From the NCBI RefSeq assembly GCF_003627815.1, contig NZ_CP032698.1, forward strand, positions 6,448,001-6,512,000: a DNA stretch of 64,000 bases, written 5' to 3'. This stretch comes from Streptomyces hundungensis. Its GTDB lineage: Bacteria > Actinomycetota > Actinomycetes > Streptomycetales > Streptomycetaceae. Positions 15,287 through 24,449 of this stretch are shown piece after piece. Position 1 is the first letter of the stretch. Every line of letters starts with the position of its first letter. The translations under genes were made by a program, and so were the position numbers. The notes under the pieces are model-generated. The model did not search any database, was not told where the DNA came from, and saw nothing but the letters and a program-made list of their open reading frames with translations.

Positions 15287-16267
15287 GTGGACGTTTCAAT
15301 GACCCTGTGGGTACTGACCATCCTTGGTCTGTGTGCCCTGATCGCGGCCGACTTCTTCATCGGGCGCAAGCCCCATGACGTGTCGGTCAAGGAAGCCGGC
15401 GTCTGGACCGTGGTCTGGATCGTGCTGGCGGCCCTGTTCGGCCTCGGCCTGCTGTTCTTCGGCCACAGCCAGGCGTCCGGCGAGTTCTTCGCGGGCTTCA
15501 TCACCGAGAAGTCGCTCTCCGTCGACAACCTCTTCGTCTTCATCCTGATCATGGCGAAGTTCTCGGTGCCCTCGCAGCTGCAACAACGGGTGCTGCTCTT
15601 CGGCGTGTTGATCGCCCTCGTACTGCGCGCGATCTTCATCGCGGCCGGTGCCGCGGTGATCGCCAACTTCTCCTGGGTCTTCTACATCTTCGGCGCGTTC
15701 CTGATCTACACCGCCTGGAAGCTCATCCAGGAAGCGCGCTCCGGCGACGAGGAGGAGGAGTTCGAGGAGAACCGCCTGCTGAAGTCCGTCGAGAAGAGGT
15801 TCGGCGTCGCCGACCGCTACCACGGCACCAAGCTGTTCGTGGCGAAGAACGGCAAGAAGATCATGACGCCGCTGATGGTCGTCATGCTCGCCATCGGCAC
15901 CACCGACGTGCTCTTCGCGATGGACTCGATCCCGGCGATCTTCGGCCTCACCCAGGACCCGTACATCGTCTTCACCGCCAACGCCTTTGCGCTGATGGGA
16001 CTGCGCCAGCTGTACTTCCTGATCGGCGGCCTGCTCAAGAAGCTGGTCCACCTCAGCTACGGCCTGTCGGTGATCCTGGGCTTCATCGGCGTAAAGCTGG
16101 TGCTGCACGCCCTGCACGAGAACGGGGTGGACGTCCCCGAGATCTCCATCCCGCTCTCCCTGGGTGTCATCTGCGGCGTCCTGGTCATCACCACCATCAC
16201 CAGCCTCGTCGCCGCCCGTAAGCAGGCGGCGGCGCAGGAGCCCGAGAAGGACAGCATCGGCGCCTGA
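15287..16267 (+). CDS. TerC/Alx-family membrane exporter, probably Mn2+
   Basis: The GTG start at 15287 follows GGAGG at ideal spacing. The 326-residue protein has about nine membrane helices. The metal-binding acidic motifs of the family are present: EKSLSVDNLFVF in one half and GTTDVLFAMDSIPAIFGL in the other. The middle loop is acidic (GDEEEEFEENRLL). TerC/Alx proteins export manganese and can feed it to exported enzymes. The riboswitch directly upstream supports a role in Mn2+ homeostasis. The terD-like genes just upstream suggest a wider metal or envelope stress cluster. Confidence 0.92.
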   Translation: MDVSMTLWVLTILGLCALIAADFFIGRKPHDVSVKEAGVWTVVWIVLAALFGLGLLFFGHSQASGEFFAGFITEKSLSVDNLFVFILIMAKFSVPSQLQQRVLLFGVLIALVLRAIFIAAGAAVIANFSWVFYIFGAFLIYTAWKLIQEARSGDEEEEFEENRLLKSVEKRFGVADRYHGTKLFVAKNGKKIMTPLMVVMLAIGTTDVLFAMDSIPAIFGLTQDPYIVFTANAFALMGLRQLYFLIGGLLKKLVHLSYGLSVILGFIGVKLVLHALHENGVDVPEISIPLSLGVICGVLVITTITSLVAARKQAAAQEPEKDSIGA

Positions 16268-16280
16268 GCGCGCGGATCGA

Positions 16281-16324
16281 GGCGGCCCCCCCTGGCCCTC
16301 CCGGCCCCCTATGCGGGGGCCGCC
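16281..16324. terminator. bidirectional hairpin between the TerC and MFS genes
   Basis: GGCGGCCCCC (16281-16290) pairs perfectly with GGGGGCCGCC (16315-16324) between two convergent genes, the second arm lying in the last codons of the MFS gene. No T-run follows, as is usual in Streptomyces. Confidence 0.6.
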
Positions 16325-17631
16325 TCCGACTCCGTCCCCGTAACGCGCCGCACCACCGGGCGAGTCTCCGGCAGCAGCGCGAAGCAGGCCAGGCTCAGCA
16401 GCCCGACTCCGGCCAGATACGCGGCGACGCCCCACGGCGGCCCGTCGCGGCCGGCCAGTGCCGTCGCCGCGATCGGCGTCAGGGCGCCGCCCACCACCCC
16501 GCCCAGGTTGTAGCCGACCGCGGCCCCCGTGCAGCGCACCCTCGGCTCGTACAGCTCCGGGAGATACGCCGCGATCACCCCGAACATGGTGATGAACGCC
16601 AGCATCGCGCCGAGGAATCCGGTGAACATCCACAGGGGCTCGGCGGTCCCGAGCAGCGCCACCATCGGGAACATCCACACCACCGCCGCACCGCACCCCG
16701 CCAGGCACAGCGGTCTGCGTCCGTAGCGGTCACCGAGCAGCGCCGCCAGCGGGGTCACCGCGCCCATGATCGCCACCGCGGCCATGACGCAGACCAGAGC
16801 CACCGTGCGGTCCACGCCGAGCCGCTGTGTCGCATACGCCAGCGACCAGGTGGTGACCGCGTAGAACAGGGCGTACCCGACCGCGAGAGCGCCCGCGGTG
16901 AGCAGCACCAACCGCCAGTGGCCGCGCGCCACTTCGAGCAGCGGCAGCGTGGCCGGTTCGCCCATCTCGCGGAAGTGCGGGGTCTCCGCCAGTGAGGTCC
17001 GCAGCAGCAGGCCGCCCAGCGCGAGCAGCCCGGCGGCCCAGAACGGCACCCGCCAACCCCAGTCGTGGAACTGGGCGTCGGTCAGCCCGGCGGACAGGGC
17101 GAGGACGAGCCCGTTGGCGAGCAGGAAGCCGATGGAGGGGCCGATCTGCGGAAAGCTCGTCCACAGGGCCCGCCGGTGGGCGGGCGCGTGTTCGGCCGTG
17201 AGCAGCACCGCGCCGCCCCACTCGCCACCCAGCCCCAGCCCCTGGAGGAAGCGCAGCACCAGGAGGAGTGAGGGCGCCGCGATGCCGATCGTGGCGTACG
17301 AGGGAACACAACCGACCGCCACCGTCGCGAGGCCGGTCAGCGCGAGCGAGGCGAACATGACCGGCCGGCGGCCGTAGCGGTCGCCGACGTGTCCGAAGAG
17401 GACCGAGCCCAGCGGGCGGGCCAGGAAGCCGACCCCGAAGGTGCCGAAGGCGGCCAGGGTCCCCGCGAGTGCGGAGAAGGTGGGAAAGAACAGCGGGCCC
17501 AGGATGAGGGCGGCCGCCGTCCCGTACACGAAGAAGTCGTAGAACTCGATGGCCGTGCCCGCGAGCGAGGCGGCCGCGAGGCGGAGCATCGACGGGGAAC
17601 CGGGCGGATGCGGGGGAGGGGAGGGGCGCAT
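16309..17631 (-). CDS. MHS-type MFS transporter (metabolite:H+ symporter)
   Basis: The protein has 440 residues from ATG 17629-17631; a GTG six codons upstream is an alternative. Twelve membrane segments are seen. ASLAGTAIEFYDFFVYGTAAAL at the first helix and GHVGDRYGRRPVMFASL between helices 2 and 3 are hallmarks of the metabolite:H+ symporter subfamily (proline/betaine, shikimate and organic-acid importers). RFLQGLGLGGEWGGAVLL in helix 4 and GDRYGRRP repeated in the second half are also typical. Substrate unknown, most likely an organic acid or betaine. Confidence 0.9.
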   Translation of the reverse strand: MRPSPPPHPPGSPSMLRLAAASLAGTAIEFYDFFVYGTAAALILGPLFFPTFSALAGTLAAFGTFGVGFLARPLGSVLFGHVGDRYGRRPVMFASLALTGLATVAVGCVPSYATIGIAAPSLLLVLRFLQGLGLGGEWGGAVLLTAEHAPAHRRALWTSFPQIGPSIGFLLANGLVLALSAGLTDAQFHDWGWRVPFWAAGLLALGGLLLRTSLAETPHFREMGEPATLPLLEVARGHWRLVLLTAGALAVGYALFYAVTTWSLAYATQRLGVDRTVALVCVMAAVAIMGAVTPLAALLGDRYGRRPLCLAGCGAAVVWMFPMVALLGTAEPLWMFTGFLGAMLAFITMFGVIAAYLPELYEPRVRCTGAAVGYNLGGVVGGALTPIAATALAGRDGPPWGVAAYLAGVGLLSLACFALLPETRPVVRRVTGTESEAAPA

Positions 17632-17718
17632 ATCGCGCCAACTACCCACCGTGAACGGCCGTTACGGGGCGTGCGGGAGCTCATCGAGAGGCGGGCGGGC
17701 GCACGCGGTCCGGGTCGA

Positions 17719-17741
17719 TTGTCAGTGGCGGGTGCCACCAT
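17719..17741 (+). promoter_or_regulatory. degenerate PafBC-type promoter with no intact gene
   Basis: TTGTCAGTG (17719-17727), 8 bases, then CACCAT (17736-17741) instead of TANNNT. An ATG follows 6 nt later (17748), the same spacing as at uvrB. The frame from it soon runs antisense to the MBL-fold gene and gives no recognisable protein. The site looks like the remains of a damage-inducible gene. Confidence 0.45.
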
Positions 17742-17819
17742 CGAGGCATGGACATCTTCGGTGCGGCACGAGGGCGGTTTTCCTCGCCGGGAGCGGTGGC
17801 GCGAGCCGCCGCCCGGTGG

Positions 17820-18476
17820 CTACCAGCCGCGCTCGCGCCACTCCGGCAGATGCGGGCGCTCGTCGCCGAGGGTGGTGTCCTTGCCGTGGCCGGGATAGAC
17901 CCAGGTCTCGTCGGGCAGGGCGGCGAAGAGCTTGGTCTCGACGTCGCGGAGCAGGCTCGCGAACGCGGCCGGGTCCTTCCAGGTGTTGCCCACGCCGCCG
18001 GGGAAGAGGCAGTCGCCGGTGAACACATGGGGGTGGCCGTGCGGGTCGTCGTAGATGAGGGCGATCGAGCCGGGGGTGTGGCCGACGAGGTGGCGCGCGG
18101 TCAGCTCGACACGGCCGACCGTGATCGTGTCGCCGTCCTCGACGAGGACGTCCGTCGGGACCGGGATGCCCTCGGCGTCATGGCGGCCCGCGTAGGTGCG
18201 CGCGCCCGTCGCCGCGACGACCTCGGCCAGCGCCTGCCAGTGGTCGCCGTGGCGGTGCGTGGTGACGACGGACGCGATGCCGTCGTCACCGATCAGCGTG
18301 AGCAGCGTCGCGGGGTCCGCGGCCGCGTCGATGAGCAGCTGCTCGCCGGTGTTCCGGCAGCGCAGCAGATACGCGTTGTTGCCCATCGAGCCGACCTCGA
18401 CCTTGGAGATCATGAGGTCCGTCAACTCGTGCACGTCGGCAGGACCGCCGGCCTTCACCGCTCCGCTGTACGTCAT
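17820..18476 (-). CDS. MBL-fold metallohydrolase
   Basis: A 218-residue metallo-beta-lactamase-fold protein of the glyoxalase II-like type. The zinc motif THRHGDHW (HxHxDH) is intact, and further ligands occur in HLVGHTPGSIAL, FTGDCLFPGGVG and YPGHGKDTTLGDE. The fold and ligands suggest hydrolysis of a thioester such as S-lactoylglutathione or a mycothiol equivalent, Streptomyces having mycothiol rather than glutathione. The next gene on this strand is a mycothiol-dependent-enzyme-like protein, 21 bp upstream, which supports a thiol-detoxification pair. Confidence 0.88.
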   Translation of the reverse strand: MTYSGAVKAGGPADVHELTDLMISKVEVGSMGNNAYLLRCRNTGEQLLIDAAADPATLLTLIGDDGIASVVTTHRHGDHWQALAEVVAATGARTYAGRHDAEGIPVPTDVLVEDGDTITVGRVELTARHLVGHTPGSIALIYDDPHGHPHVFTGDCLFPGGVGNTWKDPAAFASLLRDVETKLFAALPDETWVYPGHGKDTTLGDERPHLPEWRERGW

Positions 18477-18497
18477 GGGCTCAGCCTATCGCCGGGG

Positions 18498-19187
18498 TCA
18501 CAGCGGGGGCAGTGCGGGCAGGGCCCCGCCGGTCACCTTGAGGGCGGCGCCGTCACGCCGGCCCGCGAGCCAGCCGACGAGCTCCGCCGCCGGGCCGCTC
18601 ACCCGCAGGGGGTCGCCCTGGCCGCCGCCTCCGGTGGTCCACGTCCCGCCGGCGTCGTCGTTCAGGGTGATCGACGGCAGGTCCTTGTGGCCGGCGAACC
18701 GGTCGGCCAGGAAGGCGCTCTCGCGCCGCACGAAGTCCGCGGGGAGGTCTTCGAGTTCATAGCCGATCCCGAGGTCCACGTGGTGCAGTTCGACCTCGAC
18801 CAGGCGCCGGAACGGCACTCGGGCCGCCGTGTCCGTCACGCCGTTGCGCAGCTCGACCGTGCGCGACCAGTCGGCGGGCCGATCGCCCTCCGCCTGGAAG
18901 CCGGCCGCGCTGTCACGCACGTCCGCGAGCTGGACGTCCAGCGGGCGGGGCGCATCACGGTCGATGTCGGCGTCCCGGGCCTCGGCGCTCGGATACATGG
19001 GCCGCCCGGCCAGCACATTGACGAGCGCGTCCGCGTTCCGTGCGATATGGGCGAGCACATGGCCGCGGCTCCAGCCGGGAAGCCGTGACGGCTCGGCGAC
19101 GGAGCCGTTGTCCAGTGCGGCGGCTGCGCTGAGCAGCCGTTCGGTGGCTTCGCGTACAGAGGCCAGGTCGCGCGCGTGATCAATCAT
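18498..19187 (-). CDS. maleylpyruvate isomerase-family mycothiol-dependent enzyme
   Basis: A 229-residue DinB-like four-helix protein from ATG 19185-19187. Family features are LPGWSRGHVLAHIARNADALVNVL, with the histidine that joins the metal triad, and the block VPFRRLVEVELHHVDLGIGYE that supplies the other histidine and acidic ligands. The C-terminal part carries the SCP-2-like subdomain (DPLRVSGPAAELVGWLAGR). Relatives use mycothiol as cofactor in isomerisation or detoxification. The gene is followed by the MBL-fold gene and divergent from uvrA. Confidence 0.85.
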   Translation of the reverse strand: MIDHARDLASVREATERLLSAAAALDNGSVAEPSRLPGWSRGHVLAHIARNADALVNVLAGRPMYPSAEARDADIDRDAPRPLDVQLADVRDSAAGFQAEGDRPADWSRTVELRNGVTDTAARVPFRRLVEVELHHVDLGIGYELEDLPADFVRRESAFLADRFAGHKDLPSITLNDDAGGTWTTGGGGQGDPLRVSGPAAELVGWLAGRRDGAALKVTGGALPALPPL

Positions 19188-19409
19188 GGCGCCGACGATA
19201 GCCCCGCCACTCAATCGGGTGAAGGTGGCTGGACGAGTCCATAATTCGAATGTGCGTGCTATACGCTCGGGAATGGGTCCCCCCTCAAAACCGTTGTGGA
19301 ACCTGTCCGGATTCATCCAAGAATCAACGACATCACTGTGGCGCCCCCCATACCCTGGGACGGGGGCTCCTGGAGCCCCCTCGCTCCCTCTAGAAAGGTG
19401 CGGACCGGC

Positions 19410-22400
19410 GTGGCCGACCGTCTCATCGTCCGTGGCGCGCGCGAGCACAATCTCAAGAACGTCTCGCTCGACCTGCCACGTGACTCCCTCATCGTCTTCA
19501 CGGGTCTGTCCGGGTCGGGCAAGTCCTCGCTCGCCTTCGACACGATCTTCGCGGAGGGACAGCGCCGCTACGTCGAGTCGCTGTCCTCGTACGCGCGCCA
19601 GTTCCTCGGCCAGATGGACAAGCCGGACGTCGACTTCATCGAAGGCCTGTCGCCCGCGGTCTCCATCGACCAGAAGTCGACCTCGCGCAACCCGCGCTCG
19701 ACGGTCGGCACCATCACCGAGGTCTACGACTACCTGCGCCTGCTGTTCGCGCGCATCGGCAAGCCGCACTGCCCCGAGTGCGGCCGGCCCATCACCCGCC
19801 AGTCGCCGCAGGCCATCGTGGACAAGGTCCTCGAACTGCCCGAGGGCAGCCGCTTCCAGGTGCTCTCGCCGCTGGTCCGCGAGCGCAAGGGCGAGTTCGT
19901 CGACCTCTTCGCCGACCTCCAGACCAAGGGCTACAGCCGGGCCCGGGTCGACGGCGAGACCATCCAGCTCAGCGAGCCGCCCAAGCTCAAGAAGCAGGAG
20001 AAGCACACCATCGAGGTGGTCATCGACCGCCTCACGGTGAAGGACGGCGCCAAGCGCCGCCTCACCGACTCGGTCGAGACCGCGCTGGGCCTGTCCGGCG
20101 GCATGGTCGTGCTCGACTTCGTCGACCTCGCGGCCGACGACCCCGAGCGCGAGCGGATGTACTCGGAGCACCTCTACTGCCCGTACGACGACCTCTCCTT
20201 CGAGGAGCTGGAGCCCCGCTCCTTCTCCTTCAACTCGCCGTTCGGCGCCTGCCCCGACTGCACCGGCATCGGTACGCGCATGGAGGTCGACCCCGACCTG
20301 ATCATCCCCGACGAGGACAAGTCCCTCGACGAGGGCGCGGTCTCGCCGTGGTCGCTCGGCCACACCAAGGACTACTTCGCCCGCCTGGTGGGCGCGCTCG
20401 CCGCCGAGCTGGGCTTCCGCACCGACATCCCCTGGGCCGGTCTGCCGCAGCGCGCCAAGAAGGCGCTGCTCTACGGCCACAAGACCCAGATCGAGGTCCG
20501 CTACCGCAACCGGTACGGCAGGGAGCGGGCGTACACCACCGCCTTCGAGGGAGCGGTGCCGTTCGTCAAGCGCCGCCACTCCGAGGCGGAGAGCGACGGC
20601 GCCCGCGAGCGCTTCGAGGGCTATATGCGCGAAGTGCACTGCCCCACCTGTGAGGGCACGCGCCTCAAGCCCCTGGTCCTCGCGGTCACCGTGATGGAGA
20701 AGTCCATCGCCGAGGTCGCCGCGATGTCCATCAGCGACTGCGCGGACTTCCTGGCCGAGCTCAAGCTCAACAACCGCGACAAGAAGATCGCCGAGCGGGT
20801 CCTGAAGGAGGTCAACGAGCGGCTGAAGTTCCTGGTCGACGTGGGCCTCGACTACCTCTCGCTCAACCGCGCCGCCGGCACGCTCTCCGGCGGCGAGGCC
20901 CAGCGCATCCGGCTCGCCACCCAGATCGGCTCCGGCCTGGTCGGCGTGCTCTACGTCCTGGACGAGCCCTCGATCGGTCTGCACCAGCGCGACAACCACC
21001 GCCTGATCGAGACGCTGGTGCGCCTGCGCGACATGGGCAACACCCTGATCGTCGTCGAGCACGACGAGGACACCATCAAGGTGGCCGACTGGGTCGTCGA
21101 CATCGGCCCCGGCGCCGGTGAGCACGGCGGAAAGGTCGTCCACAGCGGGCCGTTGAAGCAGCTGCTCAGCAACAAGGAGTCGGTGACCGGCCAGTATCTG
21201 GCGGGCAAGAAGTCGATCCCGCTGCCCGACGTGCGGCGCCCCATCGACCCCTCGCGCCGGCTCACCGTGCACGGAGCCAAGGAGAACAACCTCCGCGACA
21301 TCGACGTCTCGTTCCCGCTCGGCGTGCTGACCGCGGTCACCGGCGTCTCCGGCTCGGGCAAGTCGACGCTGGTCAACGACATCCTCTACACGCACCTCGC
21401 CCGGGAGCTGAACGGGGCGCGCAGCGTGCCCGGCCGGCACACTCGGGTCGACGGGGACGACCTCGTCGACAAGGTGGTCCACGTCGACCAATCGCCCATC
21501 GGCCGCACCCCGCGGTCCAACCCGGCGACGTACACCGGCGTCTTCGACCACGTCCGCCGGTTGTTCGCGGAGACGATGGAGGCGAAGGTCCGGGGCTATC
21601 TGCCGGGACGGTTCTCCTTCAACGTCAAGGGCGGTCGCTGCGAGAACTGCTCGGGCGACGGCACCATCAAGATCGAGATGAACTTCCTGCCGGACGTGTA
21701 CGTCCCGTGCGAGGTCTGCCACGGGGCGCGCTACAACCGGGAGACCCTGGAGGTCCACTACAAGGGCAAGTCCATCGCCGAGGTGCTGGACATGCCGATC
21801 GAGGAAGGCTTGGAGTTCTTCGAGGCCGTTCCGACGATCGCCCGCCATCTGCGCACGCTCAACGAGGTCGGGCTCGGGTATGTCCGGCTCGGGCAGTCCG
21901 CGCCCACGCTCTCGGGCGGCGAGGCCCAGCGGGTGAAGCTCGCCTCCGAGCTCCAGAAGCGCTCCACCGGCCGCACGGTGTACGTGCTCGACGAGCCCAC
22001 CACCGGGCTCCACTTCGAGGACATCTCCAAGCTGATCAAGGTGCTCTCGGGGCTGGTCGACAAGGGCAACTCGGTGGTCGTCATCGAGCACAACCTGGAC
22101 GTCATCAAGACGGCGGACTGGGTCATCGACATGGGTCCCGAGGGTGGCAGCGGGGGTGGCCTGGTCATCGCCGAGGGCACGCCCGAGGAGGTGGCCTCGG
22201 AGTCGGCCAGCCACACGGGCAAGTTCCTGAGGGACATCCTGGGGGCGGACCGGATCAGCGACGCCGCGTCGTCGCCGGGACGGAAGTCCCCGAAGCGGGC
22301 GGCCACCAAGCCGGCCTCGACGAAGGCCGCACCGGCCAAGAAGGCGGTGGCCAAGAAGGCAGCACCGGCAAAGAAAACAGCCCGAGCCCGCAAGGCCTGA
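19410..22400 (+). CDS. uvrA: excinuclease ABC subunit A
   Basis: A 996-residue damage-recognition ATPase. The start chosen is GTG 19410 ([18 protein letters not shown]), matching the family; GTG 19398 is possible, and the frame to 19296 is not. Two ABC ATPase halves have Walker [13 protein letters not shown] and [13 protein letters not shown], signatures [12 protein letters not shown] and [12 protein letters not shown], and Walker [11 protein letters not shown] and [11 protein letters not shown]. Zinc modules include [23 protein letters not shown] and CENCSGDG...CEVCHG. The last 45 residues are a Lys/Ala/Pro-rich tail. No PafBC motif precedes it; a weak LexA-like sequence is near 19256-19271. 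Confidence 0.98.
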   Translation: MADRLIVRGAREHNLKNVSLDLPRDSLIVFTGLSGSGKSSLAFDTIFAEGQRRYVESLSSYARQFLGQMDKPDVDFIEGLSPAVSIDQKSTSRNPRSTVGTITEVYDYLRLLFARIGKPHCPECGRPITRQSPQAIVDKVLELPEGSRFQVLSPLVRERKGEFVDLFADLQTKGYSRARVDGETIQLSEPPKLKKQEKHTIEVVIDRLTVKDGAKRRLTDSVETALGLSGGMVVLDFVDLAADDPERERMYSEHLYCPYDDLSFEELEPRSFSFNSPFGACPDCTGIGTRMEVDPDLIIPDEDKSLDEGAVSPWSLGHTKDYFARLVGALAAELGFRTDIPWAGLPQRAKKALLYGHKTQIEVRYRNRYGRERAYTTAFEGAVPFVKRRHSEAESDGARERFEGYMREVHCPTCEGTRLKPLVLAVTVMEKSIAEVAAMSISDCADFLAELKLNNRDKKIAERVLKEVNERLKFLVDVGLDYLSLNRAAGTLSGGEAQRIRLATQIGSGLVGVLYVLDEPSIGLHQRDNHRLIETLVRLRDMGNTLIVVEHDEDTIKVADWVVDIGPGAGEHGGKVVHSGPLKQLLSNKESVTGQYLAGKKSIPLPDVRRPIDPSRRLTVHGAKENNLRDIDVSFPLGVLTAVTGVSGSGKSTLVNDILYTHLARELNGARSVPGRHTRVDGDDLVDKVVHVDQSPIGRTPRSNPATYTGVFDHVRRLFAETMEAKVRGYLPGRFSFNVKGGRCENCSGDGTIKIEMNFLPDVYVPCEVCHGARYNRETLEVHYKGKSIAEVLDMPIEEGLEFFEAVPTIARHLRTLNEVGLGYVRLGQSAPTLSGGEAQRVKLASELQKRSTGRTVYVLDEPTTGLHFEDISKLIKVLSGLVDKGNSVVVIEHNLDVIKTADWVIDMGPEGGSGGGLVIAEGTPEEVASESASHTGKFLRDILGADRISDAASSPGRKSPKRAATKPASTKAAPAKKAVAKKAAPAKKTARARKA

Positions 22401-22407
22401 GCCACAC

Positions 22408-22448
22408 CGCGCCTCTTCCCCACCCCCCCGCGGCGGGGAAGAGGCGCG
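22408..22448 (+). terminator. uvrA terminator hairpin
   Basis: A 14-bp perfect stem (22408-22421 with 22435-22448; CGCGCCTCTTCCCC and its complement) and a 13-nt loop begin 8 nt after the uvrA stop. There is no T-run. Confidence 0.75.
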
Positions 22449-22506
22449 GAACGCCCTCTCCCCCAAGGCCCCGCGGGACCCCCGCCCCCTAGGGACGCGA
22501 GGCACC

Positions 22507-22822
22507 GCGCGACCGGCCACGTGCGGCGGTCAGCGGGGAGCGGTCCTGTTGTTTGGGGGCGCGGGGAACTGCGCGACCGGCCACGTGCGGCGGTCAGCCG
22601 GGAGCGGTCCTGTTGTTTGGGGGCGCGGGGAACTGCGCGACCGGCCACGTGCGGCGGTCAGCCGGGAGCGGTCCTGTTGTTTGGGGGCGCGGGGAACTGC
22701 GCGATCAGCCACGTGCGGCGGTCAGCCGGGAGCGGTCCTGTTGTTTGGGGGCGCGGGGAACTGCGCGATCAGCCACATACGGCGGCCAGCTGGGAACGGA
22801 CCTGATAGGGGCGCGGGGAACT
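22507..22822. repeat. five tandem 64-bp repeats
   Basis: Units start at 22507, 22571, 22635, 22699 and 22763; the first four are 64 bp and nearly identical, the last 60 bp and diverged. Each begins GCGCGACCGGCCACGTG or a close variant and ends GGGGGCGCGGGGAACT. The ending is a dispersed Streptomyces intergenic element that reappears in opposite orientation at 27.1 kb. No gene is seen in the whole gap 22401-22900. Confidence 0.9.
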
Positions 22823-22900
22823 GCGCAAACAGCCCCGGCGCGGCCGGCGCCGAACCCCCGCGCGGCCAGGGCCGCACCCGGCGCGCCAGGGCCGCCAGGG

Positions 22901-23794
22901 TCAGGAGAGCGGGCCGAGCTCCTCGGCCATGGGCGGCTGAGCCCCCTCCTTCGCACAGGTCAGCGCCGCCACCCTCGCCGCGTAACGCAGAACACGAGGC
23001 CAGTCCGCCGCCGCCAGCGCGGACACGCTCGGGACGTGGTGCAGCAGCGCCGCGTTCACCGTGTCGCCCGCCCCGATCGTGTCCACCACCTCCACCCGCT
23101 CGGCGGGAACCGAGTGCTCGGCACCCTCCCTGGTGTGGGCCGTCAGGCCCCGCGCGCCCTTCGTCAGGACCACCGCCCGGGGTCCCGCCGCGAGCCACTC
23201 CTCAGGCGTTCCGCCCAGCCACTCCGCGTCCTCCTCGGACAGCTTCAGGACGGAGACGTACGGCAGCCAGCCGCGGAACCGGGCGCGATAGGCGTCGGGG
23301 TCCGGGATCAGGGGTGGACGGATGTTGGGGTCGAGCAGGGTGAGCAGGCCCCGCCCGGACTCCCGGCGCAGCAGCGCCTCATAGGCGCTCGCGCCCGGCT
23401 CCAGGATCAGGGAGCAGGTGCCGAGGGCCAACGCGGTCGCCGCGGGCGGCAGTTGAGGGGGGAGTGCGAAGAGGCGGTCGGCGGTGCCGTCCGCGTAGAA
23501 GCCGTATCCCGCGGAGCCGTCCGGGGCCACGTTCGCCACGGCGAGCGTCGTCGGCTCCGGACCGCGCTGCACCAGGGACGTGTCCACCCCGGCCGTGCGT
23601 AGCCCGCCCAGCAGGGCCTCGCCGAAGCCGTCCGTGGAGACCCGGGAACAGAAGGCGGCCCGCGCCCCGAGCCGCCCCAGGGCCACCGCGGTGTTGTACG
23701 GGCCGCCGCCGGGCCGGGGTGCCAGCGGCCCCAGGGGATCTTCGGGGTGCCGCGGCACCAGGTCGATGAGGGATTCTCCGGCGACGACGATCAC
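22901..23794 (-). CDS. PfkB-family carbohydrate kinase
   Basis: A 297-residue ribokinase-family protein from GTG 23792-23794 (VIVVAGESLIDLVP). The PfkB signatures are GGGPYNTAVALGRLGARAAFCSRVSTDGFG near the N-terminus and VVDTIGAGDTVNAALLHHV near the C-terminus, where the GAGD aspartate is the base. It resembles fructokinase or 2-keto-3-deoxygluconate kinase types, but the substrate is not readable. It stands alone, divergent from the Rieske gene with about 208 bp between them. Confidence 0.85.
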   Translation of the reverse strand: MIVVAGESLIDLVPRHPEDPLGPLAPRPGGGPYNTAVALGRLGARAAFCSRVSTDGFGEALLGGLRTAGVDTSLVQRGPEPTTLAVANVAPDGSAGYGFYADGTADRLFALPPQLPPAATALALGTCSLILEPGASAYEALLRRESGRGLLTLLDPNIRPPLIPDPDAYRARFRGWLPYVSVLKLSEEDAEWLGGTPEEWLAAGPRAVVLTKGARGLTAHTREGAEHSVPAERVEVVDTIGAGDTVNAALLHHVPSVSALAAADWPRVLRYAARVAALTCAKEGAQPPMAEELGPLS

Positions 23795-24002
23795 GGCCCA
23801 GAACGTAACCCATCCCACGGCGCACGGGCAGCCCGCCGCCGGGAGCCCCGCCGCACGGGCAGCCCCGCCGCCGGGGAGCCCCGGCGCCGAGCGGGCGATC
23901 CGCGCCGGTATCGTCGATCGGGCAACCCCGGTCGGTTGTGGCGGCCGGGTCGGTCGCCGCACGGCCGACCAGGACAAGACCAGTGATCAGTGGAGACAGC
24001 CC

Positions 24003-24431
24003 ATGACCGGCAAGCCCGCCGCCCGTCGCACCGTGCTGAAAGGCGCCGCCCTCGGCGGGGCCGTGGGGATCGGCGTGGCCGCCTGCTCCACCGACTCCAA
24101 GCTCGGCCACGCCGAGAACCCCACCCCCACCGCCCCCGAGCCGCTCGGTTCGCCCGACGCGGTCCCCGTCGGCGGTGCCAAGCTCTACCGCGAGCAGCGG
24201 GTCATGGTGAGCTGCCCGGCCAAGGGTGAGTACAAGGCGTTCAGCGCCCAGTGCACGCACGCCGGCTGCCTCCTGGACAAGATCGAGGACGGCCACGCGA
24301 ACTGCCCCTGCCACGGCAGCCGCTTCAACGTGATGACCGGCAAGCCCGTCCACGGCCCGGCCACCGTGCCGCTGCCCCCGGTGCCGGTGAAGCTCAAGGA
24401 CGGCCAGCTCGTAGCCGGCCCCGACGCCTGA
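24003..24431 (+). CDS. Tat-exported Rieske [2Fe-2S] protein
   Basis: A 142-residue exported protein. The N-terminus has a twin-arginine motif (RRTVLKGAALGG) followed by a hydrophobic stretch ending AVGIGVAACS, which looks like a lipobox, so a Tat-exported lipoprotein is likely. A short Pro/Thr linker leads to a Rieske domain with CTHAGCLLD and CPCHGSRF, providing two Cys and two His ligands, and the C-terminal PLPPVPVKLKDGQL. It should sit on the outer membrane face in electron transfer; its partner is not encoded here. Confidence 0.92.
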   Translation: MTGKPAARRTVLKGAALGGAVGIGVAACSTDSKLGHAENPTPTAPEPLGSPDAVPVGGAKLYREQRVMVSCPAKGEYKAFSAQCTHAGCLLDKIEDGHANCPCHGSRFNVMTGKPVHGPATVPLPPVPVKLKDGQLVAGPDA

Positions 24432-24449
24432 CCCGACAGGCCCCCGCGC

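Noticed and set aside
19256..19271. LexA/SOS box upstream of uvrA (TCGAAT-N4-GTGCTA)
   Set aside because: It matches TCGAAC-N4-GTTCGA at about 9 of 12 positions, with a poor right half. That is too weak to annotate.
18498..22520. 1340-residue minus-strand ORF opposite uvrA
   Set aside because: Only its last 229 codons (the mycothiol-enzyme-like gene) are real; the rest is the antisense of uvrA.
22507..22822. CRISPR array
   Set aside because: Units are contiguous 64-bp repeats without unique spacers, and no cas genes are near.
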